DNA of 64,000 nucleotides. Source: Kribbella jejuensis (GTDB lineage: Bacteria > Actinomycetota > Actinomycetes > Propionibacteriales > Kribbellaceae). Position 1 is the first letter of the stretch. Every line of letters begins with the position of its first letter. The position numbers were made by a program, and so were the translations under genes. This document shows positions 57,963 to 64,000 of the stretch, piece by piece. Location of the stretch: assembly GCF_006715085.1 (NCBI RefSeq), contig NZ_VFMM01000001.1:3782001-3846000 (forward strand), in the 5' to 3' direction. Below the pieces are notes generated by a model that was not told the origin of the DNA, did no database searches, and was given only the letters and a program-made list of their open reading frames with translations.

Positions 57963-59237
57963 GAGGTCGCTGGGCGCGTAGTAGCTGCCGGGGTCGTCGC
58001 ACAGCGGCGCCTGGGTGAGCTGCGCGGGGTCGTGCATCAGTAGAGCGTGGCCCTTGGCGACAGCGGGCTCCAGGTACTCGTGGCCGGGGAGGTGCGCCAC
58101 CGCCGTACGGCAGCCAAGCGCCATGCCCTCGAAGAGTGCTGTGGTCGAGACGCCGACCTGGTAGGTCGCGGTCGCTAGCAGGTCGAGTGTGCTGCCGCCT
58201 GTGGACAGCTGGACGTTGTCGGGAATCGTGTAGTCGTCAGAGCGTTCGCTCGGGTGCAGCCGGTACAGGACCTCGATGTCCGGGTGCTGCTTGGCGACAG
58301 CCTCCGCGGTGTGGATCAGTTCCGCACCGATCGTGCCTTGGGAGAGGAACACGGCCTGGTTCTTCTTGAGGCCTGGCTTCGGTAGGAACGCGGCGCCCAT
58401 CACCTCGGTGCGCATGCCCGCGGGGAGATCCGCGACGTCGGTCCAGTACGAGCCGAAGCACCACAGCTCGTCCGGCTGATCCGCGACTGCCGGGCGTCCC
58501 GGGTAGCTGTAGCCGAGATGGAACGGGCTGATCGCGCCGTGCTGCAGCTCGACCACGCGGATCCCGAGGTCGCGGGCAGCGCCGACGATGTGCTGGTGGA
58601 AGTACGCGACGACCAGGTACACCGTCTTGATCCGGTGCTTCTTCAGCAGCGCCCGGTAGAGCACTCGCAGTCTTGCGTGCTTCGGTATTTCGCGGGCTAG
58701 AAGCGCACCGATCGGGACTCGGACACCGGTCAGTTTCTGCAGCGCTTCCTGGATGCCGCGGTCGTCGACGGTCCGGCGATGCAGTGCGCCGGCGGCCGAG
58801 GTGAAGAAGTCGAGGTTCTTGCTGCCGTCGAGTGGTACGCCGTTGATGCCGGAGTCGAGGATCAGGGCGTTGTCGCCGAGGATCGCGCGGAGCTCGTCGG
58901 TGTAGATCTCGACACCGTTCGGTTTCCGCGGGTGCGGTACGACGAGCGCGTCGTACCGGCCGGGGAACGGGCTGCGGGTGACGATGCCGCTGACGTGTTT
59001 GCCGACCAGGGCGGCCTTGTCGTACGGCGTACGACGTACCGGATGGGGTGCGCCGTGGATGCGCGCGCGGCGGGTCAGCTCATGGAAGACGCGCATCCGG
59101 ATGATCGGCCAGGGATGCATCCCCTTCAGCTGCCAGCTCAGCAGCTCCAGGTCGCGCTCCACCGTCCAGATCGCGCGGCACAACTCCGCCACCGTCGGCG
59201 GAGTGCTCGGCACCGTGCCGTTCCCGGTACTCGTCAT
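57933..59237 (-). CDS. GT-B-fold glycosyltransferase/polysaccharide polymerase-like protein
   Basis: A 434-residue protein resembling surface-polysaccharide transferases with a GT-B fold. Visible are HQHIVGAARDLGIRVVELQHGAISPFHLGYSYPG, then LYRLHPSERSDDY and the donor-side STLDLLATATYQVGVSTTALFEGMALGCRTAVAHLPG, a pattern like CDP-glycerol or sialyl/capsule transferases. No membrane helix. ATG at 59237 is used. It overlaps the GT2 gene upstream by 158 nt in another frame. Donor and acceptor unknown. Confidence 0.75.
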   Translation of the reverse strand: MTSTGNGTVPSTPPTVAELCRAIWTVERDLELLSWQLKGMHPWPIIRMRVFHELTRRARIHGAPHPVRRTPYDKAALVGKHVSGIVTRSPFPGRYDALVVPHPRKPNGVEIYTDELRAILGDNALILDSGINGVPLDGSKNLDFFTSAAGALHRRTVDDRGIQEALQKLTGVRVPIGALLAREIPKHARLRVLYRALLKKHRIKTVYLVVAYFHQHIVGAARDLGIRVVELQHGAISPFHLGYSYPGRPAVADQPDELWCFGSYWTDVADLPAGMRTEVMGAAFLPKPGLKKNQAVFLSQGTIGAELIHTAEAVAKQHPDIEVLYRLHPSERSDDYTIPDNVQLSTGGSTLDLLATATYQVGVSTTALFEGMALGCRTAVAHLPGHEYLEPAVAKGHALLMHDPAQLTQAPLCDDPGSYYAPSDLSRLTAQQPE

Positions 59238-60141
59238 GGTTGATCCCAACTATCCCGGCGAGACTACCGACGCCCGAGAAGAACCGGCGGACTGCCTTCA
59301 GCAGGTGCGTCTTCCGCCCGAGCAGCAGCCCGGCGAGGGCGAGCCCGAACGCCGAGATCACCCGGGCCGAAGCATAGGCCAGCACGAGGACGTAGCTGAT
59401 CACGCCCGGGCGGATCAGCAGCCGGCTGATCGTGTCGCCGCTGCCGGAGCGGAAAGCACGCCGTACCAGCCAGCGCAGTGTCGTCCGGGCCTCCGGGACG
59501 TCCTCGGCGATGCACGCCTCCTCGCACCACACGATCCGGAACCCGGCGCGGTGCACGCGGAGGAAGAAGTGCAGATCGCTGGAGCCGGTGTACCGGAACG
59601 CGGGGTGGAAGCCGGGCGTGACAGCGTGGTAGACCCTGCGGCTGACCAGCGTGTTGTTGGTGTACGCCTTCCGCAGTTCCTCGCCGGTGGTGTGCCGGCC
59701 GGTGGAGTCGTGCACGTCGCTGTACGCGTTCCACTGGGGCGCGCCCGGGGGCAGGTTGCCCTTCACGGGGCCCGTGACCACGTCGGCGCCGGTGGTCTCC
59801 CACGCCTGGAGCAGCGTCTGCAGCCAACCCGGCGGCGCGACCTCGTCGTCGTCCACGAAAATCAGCGCGTCGTCGTTCCAGCAGAGCTCCACGGAGCGCT
59901 CGCGGGCGAAGGGGATCCCCGGCTCCGGTTCCACCACCGATTCGATCGGGTACGGCGTACCGCGCCCGAACTCCCGTAGCACCTGAGCCGCCGACCCCTC
60001 CGCGTCGTTGTCCACCACGACGATCCGGACCGAGTAATCCGACCCCGGCGCCAACTCCTGCGCCTGCAAACTCGTCAACAACCCCCGCAACAGAGCAGGT
60101 CGCCTGAAGGTAATCACCGCAATGGCGACGCAGGTGCTCAT
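59080..60141 (-). CDS. Family 2 glycosyltransferase with C-terminal membrane segment
   Basis: A 353-residue GT2 enzyme. The N-terminal VAIAVITFRRPALLRGLLTSL, the acidic DNDAEGSAAQVL and the metal motif FVDDDE are canonical, with GSSDLHFFLRVHRAGFRIVWCEEACIAED as the acceptor/catalytic region. A hydrophobic segment (about 265-290) probably anchors it to the membrane. The last 50 residues, after the domain ends at DEYRERHG, run in a second frame through the next gene and look non-conserved. It forms an operon with the GT-B-type gene. Confidence 0.87.
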   Translation of the reverse strand: MSTCVAIAVITFRRPALLRGLLTSLQAQELAPGSDYSVRIVVVDNDAEGSAAQVLREFGRGTPYPIESVVEPEPGIPFARERSVELCWNDDALIFVDDDEVAPPGWLQTLLQAWETTGADVVTGPVKGNLPPGAPQWNAYSDVHDSTGRHTTGEELRKAYTNNTLVSRRVYHAVTPGFHPAFRYTGSSDLHFFLRVHRAGFRIVWCEEACIAEDVPEARTTLRWLVRRAFRSGSGDTISRLLIRPGVISYVLVLAYASARVISAFGLALAGLLLGRKTHLLKAVRRFFSGVGSLAGIVGINHDEYRERHGAEHSADGGGVVPRDLDGGARPGAAELAAEGDASLADHPDARLP

Positions 60142-60836
60142 GGCGCCCGAGACTATCGGTCCCACCCAGCAACCGCCCATCCACCAGGTGTGACATCCCT
60201 CCAACCCCCCGCAAAAAGGACGCCGCTCCGCGGCGGTAGTTCTTTGCGCCTTCGGCGGCCGTGGAGGTGGTTGCGGTGTGCCGCGCCGCCGCGAGGTGGT
60301 GTGGTGGGTGGGTGCTGCTGGTGTCTCCGGAGCGGACGCCGCTTCGCGGCGGCTGTCTTTTGCGCCTTCGGCAGTACGGGGAGGTGGTGGCGGGGTGCTG
60401 CGGTGCCGCGAGGTGCTGTGGTAGGGGGGCAGGGGGGCGTGGTGCGGCGTACGGGGGTCGGGGCTGTTCAGTGGAAGTGGGTGGGAGCCGGCAGGGCCGC
60501 CCACATGGCGGCTTGTGTGACTGCTGGCGGGTTGTAAAGCGCTAGCGATGAAGTAACCCGGCAGCCGCGCCCACCGCGCCGCCGCCGTGAGGGGGTGGTA
60601 GGACGAGCGGGTGCGGGGGCACGAGGAGTCGTGGGCGCGCGAGGTCGGTACGCGCGCCCGCGCGCACCTGTTGATGCGGATCCGGCCCGGTCACGTTGGG
60701 CTGGCGCTCGGACATCTCGGTCCGGACACGGTTGCCGACGGGCCGCGCGATCCTGTAACGCCGAGGTGCCTCCCAACGATTGAGGACTGGACCGAATGTG
60801 GTCTTTTCCGCCCTGTCGAAGCCCTTGGGGGTTGTG
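60142..60836. other. Long intergenic region before the subtilisin gene
   Basis: About 695 bp without a credible gene. The first 290 bp hold the direct-repeat element listed separately. The part from about 60440 to 60780 shows GGGGTGG-rich and CGCGCGC-rich stretches but no protein-like frame. Promoter elements for the subtilisin gene should lie near its end. I see none that is convincing. Confidence 0.7.
60218..60430. repeat. Two imperfect tandem copies of a 116-bp element
   Basis: The copy at 60218 begins GGACGCCGCTCCGCGGCGG, the copy at 60334 begins GGACGCCGCTTCGCGGCGG. Both continue through a TTTGCGCCTTCGGC block and a CCGCGAGGTG block about 75 bp in. Overall they are about 80-85 % alike by eye. 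Each starts with a hairpin (CGCCGC/GCGGCG). The short C/G-rich spacers and hairpins suggest an extragenic repeat, not protein-coding. Confidence 0.65.
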
Positions 60837-63704
60837 GTGTTCAGTAAGCGTTTGCTGCGGCTGGTCGTGCCCGCGGCGATGATCGCGGGGGGCGTGGTTG
60901 TCGTCACCGGGTCGGGCGGGTCGGCGGCCGAGCCGAAGCCGTACCGGCCGGCCTTCGCCGCCGGGCACCACGGTGCCAAGTCGGAGTTCGAGCCGAATTC
61001 GGTGTTGATCAAGTTCAAGCCGAAGGCGTCCTCGTCGGCGCGGAAGGCCGCGGTGTCGAAGTACGGCGCGACGGCCGAAGACTCGGTGGCGTCGAAGGTC
61101 GTGAAGCTCAAGAGCGACGTACCGGCGCCGGAGCTGCTCAAGAAGGTCAAGGCCGACCCGACGGTCGAGCTCGCCTCGCTGAACTACAAGCGCTACGTCT
61201 CGGCCGTTCCGAACGACGAGTACTACGCCACTGATCAGAAGACGTACCTCAACACCGTCCGCATGCCGCAGGCGTGGGATCTGTCGAAGTCCACCGGCAG
61301 CCAGATCGTCGCCGTCCTCGACACCGGCGTCGACGCCGGTCATCCGGATCTGGTAGGTCACCTGGTCCCGGGTTACAACGCCGTCTCCAGCACTCGGCCG
61401 AACCCGGTCGACGACAACGGCCACGGCACGATGACGCTCGGCATCATTGCCGCCGCCGCGAACAACGGCGTCGGCGTCGCCGGCGTCGGCTGGAACGTCA
61501 AGGCAATGCCGGTCAAGGTGATGGGCGCCGACGGCAGCGGCTACGACTCCGACATCGCCGAAGGCATCGACTGGGCCGTCGCCCACGGCGCCAAGGTCAT
61601 CAACATGTCCCTCGGCGGCCCCGACAACGACCCGGTCCTGTACGACGCGATCAAGCGTGCGTACGCCAGCGGTGTCGTGACCGTGGTCGCTGCTGGGAAC
61701 GACGGTAGCGGCGACCGCCAATACCCGGCCGTGTACCCCGAGGTGATCGCGGTCGCGGCGACCGATGCGACGGGTTCGCTGACCGACTTCAGCTCGTTCG
61801 GCTACTGGTTGGACATCGCGGCACCTGGCGTGGACATCCTGAGCACCGGACCGCGGAACCTGACTCCCGCGGGCTACGAGCCTTACTGGTACTGCACCGG
61901 CACCTCCTGCTCGACGCCGATCGTCGCCGGCGTCGCGGCGCTGGTACGGAACAAGTGGCCGTCGCTCACGCCGGCACAGGTCGCGCAGCGCCTCGAAGGG
62001 TCCTCCCGGGACGCAGGGCCGCGCGGCATCGACGACTACTACGGTTACGGCAACCTCGACGCGTACGCCGCGCTCGGCGGCCGCTTCGCCCCGGACTTCC
62101 CGACGGCGGTCGCGGATGGTAACGACCAGCCGATCCGCGCGCAGAAGCTGACCGGCTTCGGCTCGACCACGGGTGCGCTCGACTCCGAGGGTGACGTGGA
62201 CTGGTACTCGATCGACCTCGCCGCGGCCCAGGACGTGCATGTCGCGGTCACCGGGCCCAGCTACGACGAGCGCACCACCTACTCGAACGTCGGTCCGGTC
62301 GTCGATGTCTACGACACAGATCTGCAGTTCCTTGGCCATGCGGAGAACGAGTTCCCGGTGGTGGACCCGGTCAAGGGTCCGCTCTGGGGTCCGCTGACCG
62401 CGGCGGTCGACGTCAAGTCGGGCGCGGGTACGACGTACGTTGCCGTCCGCAACTACAACGGTTCGAAGGTGACCCGGCCGTACAGGCTGACGCTGGCGAG
62501 CAGCACTTCGGGCGTGACCGCCACTGGCTGGGCGTACGGGCTCCGGGACGTGTCCCCGGCGAACCGGGCGTCCGGTGTGCCGGCGTCGGTGACCCCCAAG
62601 GTGACGTTCGCGCGGGACATGGACGCGGCCTCCGTGACCGGGTCCATGGAGCTACGCGACGCCGGCAACAACACGTATGTCAGCGCGTCCACCACCTACG
62701 ACGCTGCAACGCGGACGGCCACGATCACCCCGCAGCAGCCGCTCCTCGACAACCACTCGTACGTGATCGAGTGCACGTTGTACCTCATGGACGCGAACCG
62801 CACGCAGGTGCAACCGTTCCACACGGTCTTCACCACGGCTGACCTCGCGCCGAAGGCGTTGACCACGTTCACCGGTAGTGGTGCGTACCTGGCCGCCAGC
62901 CTGGCCTGGACGATTCCGCCGACGAACGACCTTGACGAGGTGATCGTTCGGCGGAACGTTGGGAGTAAGGCGCCGACGGCTACGACCGGGACGCTCGTGT
63001 ATGCGGGTATGGGTTCTTCGGTGAAGAACACCGGGCTCGCGCAGAACACGACGTACACGTATGGGGCCTGGGTGCTTGACCGGACCGGGCACTACAGCCC
63101 GATCGCGGTGAAGCAGTTGCTGGGGATGAAGTCGGGGATTGCGGTCACGTCGACGTTGGTCACGTATGGCGGGGCGGTCACCATAAAGGGCAGTACGTTG
63201 CGGATCGACAACAGGGCGTACGCCGGGCTGCCGGTGAACGTGTACGTCCGTCCGAAGACGTCGTCGAAGTTCACGTTGCTCGCGGCGTTGAAGACGTCGT
63301 CCACCGGGACCCTGGCGGTCACCGCGAAGCCGACGGTGTCGTCGGTGTACATGCTGACCTTCCCGGGTAACGCCGACCTGATGGGCACCCGGACCGCCGA
63401 CGTCACCGTCCAGGTGCGCCCGGCCATCTCGGCTGTGCTGTCGCCGACCGCCATCAAGCTGGGCAAGACCACCGCGTTCAGCGGCTACGTCGCCCCGGCG
63501 CACGCCGGCAAGCTCGTCTACCTCCAGCAGTACGGCAACAAGGTCTGGAAGTCGATCGCGTCGGTGAAGCTCAGCACCTCCGGCAAGTACGCCTTCGGCA
63601 TCAAGCCGGCCGTCCGCGGCCAGATCGCCTACCGCGTCTGGTTCCCGGCCGACGCGGACCACGCCACCAACTACAGCCCGACCAAGATCGTCACCGTCAG
63701 CTGA
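60837..63704 (+). CDS. Secreted subtilisin-like S8 serine peptidase
   Basis: A 955-residue exported protease. The signal peptide is RLLRLVVPAAMIAGGVVVV, followed by a propeptide (PNSVLIKFKPKASSSARKAAVSKYG). The S8 catalytic triad is D162 (AVLDTGVD), H196 (DNGHGTMTLG) and S357 (GTSCSTP). After the catalytic domain come a pre-peptidase-type beta domain, a Big_5-like domain (SPANRASGVPASVTPKVTFARDMDAAS) and C-terminal Ig-like repeats. GTG at 60837 with GGGGG just upstream is preferred. TTG at 60780 and GTG at 60798 are alternatives. Target unknown. Confidence 0.92.
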   Translation: MFSKRLLRLVVPAAMIAGGVVVVTGSGGSAAEPKPYRPAFAAGHHGAKSEFEPNSVLIKFKPKASSSARKAAVSKYGATAEDSVASKVVKLKSDVPAPELLKKVKADPTVELASLNYKRYVSAVPNDEYYATDQKTYLNTVRMPQAWDLSKSTGSQIVAVLDTGVDAGHPDLVGHLVPGYNAVSSTRPNPVDDNGHGTMTLGIIAAAANNGVGVAGVGWNVKAMPVKVMGADGSGYDSDIAEGIDWAVAHGAKVINMSLGGPDNDPVLYDAIKRAYASGVVTVVAAGNDGSGDRQYPAVYPEVIAVAATDATGSLTDFSSFGYWLDIAAPGVDILSTGPRNLTPAGYEPYWYCTGTSCSTPIVAGVAALVRNKWPSLTPAQVAQRLEGSSRDAGPRGIDDYYGYGNLDAYAALGGRFAPDFPTAVADGNDQPIRAQKLTGFGSTTGALDSEGDVDWYSIDLAAAQDVHVAVTGPSYDERTTYSNVGPVVDVYDTDLQFLGHAENEFPVVDPVKGPLWGPLTAAVDVKSGAGTTYVAVRNYNGSKVTRPYRLTLASSTSGVTATGWAYGLRDVSPANRASGVPASVTPKVTFARDMDAASVTGSMELRDAGNNTYVSASTTYDAATRTATITPQQPLLDNHSYVIECTLYLMDANRTQVQPFHTVFTTADLAPKALTTFTGSGAYLAASLAWTIPPTNDLDEVIVRRNVGSKAPTATTGTLVYAGMGSSVKNTGLAQNTTYTYGAWVLDRTGHYSPIAVKQLLGMKSGIAVTSTLVTYGGAVTIKGSTLRIDNRAYAGLPVNVYVRPKTSSKFTLLAALKTSSTGTLAVTAKPTVSSVYMLTFPGNADLMGTRTADVTVQVRPAISAVLSPTAIKLGKTTAFSGYVAPAHAGKLVYLQQYGNKVWKSIASVKLSTSGKYAFGIKPAVRGQIAYRVWFPADADHATNYSPTKIVTVS

Positions 63705-63724
63705 GACAGGCGGCCACCTCCTCG

Positions 63725-63742
63725 CTGTACCTCTGGGTACAG
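63725..63742. promoter_or_regulatory. Palindromic operator before the TetR gene
   Basis: CTGTACC-TCTG-GGTACAG is a perfect 7-bp inverted repeat ending 7 bp before the TetR-type start codon. This placement fits autorepression. Confidence 0.72.
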
Positions 63743-63749
63743 TGAGGGG

Positions 63750-64000
63750 GTGGAGACGGTCGAGCGGTTGATTCGTAGTACGCAGGAGCTGTTGTGGGAA
63801 CGCGGGTACGTCGGTACCTCGCCGAAGGCTATTCAGCGGGAGGCGGGGGCCGGGCAGGGGAGCATGTATCACCACTTCGCCGGGAAGGCGGAGTTGGCGA
63901 AGGTGGCGATCGAGCGGTCGGCGGAGGAACTGCGCGCGGCCGCAGCGGAACAGCTCGCCGGTGACGGTACGGCGGGGGAGCGGATCGGTGCGTACCTGAG
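63750..64000 (+). CDS. TetR-family regulator (5' part)
   Basis: The first 83 residues are present, VETVERLIRSTQELLWERGYVGTSPKAIQREAGAGQGSMYHHFAGKAELAKVAIERSAEELR, a standard TetR helix-turn-helix. The gene runs past the window end, so the ligand domain is unseen. GTG at 63750 is the likely start. An upstream palindrome suggests it represses itself. Confidence 0.87.
   Translation, partial: METVERLIRSTQELLWERGYVGTSPKAIQREAGAGQGSMYHHFAGKAELAKVAIERSAEELRAAAAEQLAGDGTAGERIGAYL

Noticed and set aside
60218-60430. The tandem repeats as a CRISPR array
   Set aside because: There are only two copies, about 116 bp apart, with diverged repeat sequence and no spacer structure or cas genes.

Overview
The window is high-GC chromosomal DNA of an actinomycete. 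Supporting signs are GC-rich codon third positions, many GTG and TTG starts, 4-nt stop/start overlaps, an actinobacterial-type cyclic-di-AMP riboswitch before an NlpC/P60 gene, a class F sortase next to a DUF4397 protein, an F420-type LLM oxidoreductase and a TIGR03086 (mycothiol-dependent enzyme-like) protein. Gene content fits Propionibacteriales, and Kribbella in particular, but that placement is inference. I see no insertion sequence, phage, CRISPR array or rRNA. There are three tRNA genes.

Layout. 1-9.5 kb: start of an ABC ATPase gene divergent from a NarL-type two-component system; a secreted NlpC/P60 peptidase under a c-di-AMP riboswitch and two Crp-like boxes; a threonine dehydratase; a TetR/MFS efflux pair with a dense operator region; a serine hydrolase. 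9.4-15.5 kb: an unusual XRE-regulator/glycosyltransferase-like operon, a kinase/LysE pair, an orphan protein made of an internal duplication, then a tRNA-Glu-Asp-Phe operon with a degraded tRNA-Phe copy beside it. 15.5-19 kb: a secreted zinc peptidase, a regulator gene broken by one base, a small zincin and a polyprenol-phosphate-mannose synthase.

19-35.6 kb is a glycan-utilisation locus. On the minus strand lie a double metallo-beta-lactamase-fold protein, a clan GH-D glycosidase and a LacI regulator, then an ABC sugar importer, a ROK kinase, a SIS isomerase-like protein, a GH38 alpha-mannosidase and a GH2 beta-mannosidase. A sugar kinase and a class I aldolase converge on it from the plus strand. 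The same palindrome core precedes both minus-strand operons and is probably the LacI operator. The likely job is import and trimming of mannose-containing oligosaccharides.

35.6-47.6 kb is a mix: STAS protein, AlkD-like glycosylase, two DHA2 exporters (one with a long coiled-coil tail), DUF4397/sortase pair, YciO-like protein, nitroreductase, stand-alone LigD-type phosphoesterase, LLM oxidoreductase and LysR regulator.

47.7-54.8 kb is the strongest candidate for an undescribed system: five genes joined by 4-nt overlaps encoding a SWIM zinc-finger protein, a helical DUF5691-like protein, a MoxR AAA+ ATPase, a DUF5682-like protein with TraB/ChaN-like motifs and a VWA protein. 54.8-64 kb holds small enzymes, two glycosyltransferases, an intergenic direct-repeat element, a secreted subtilisin and the start of a TetR gene that runs off the end.
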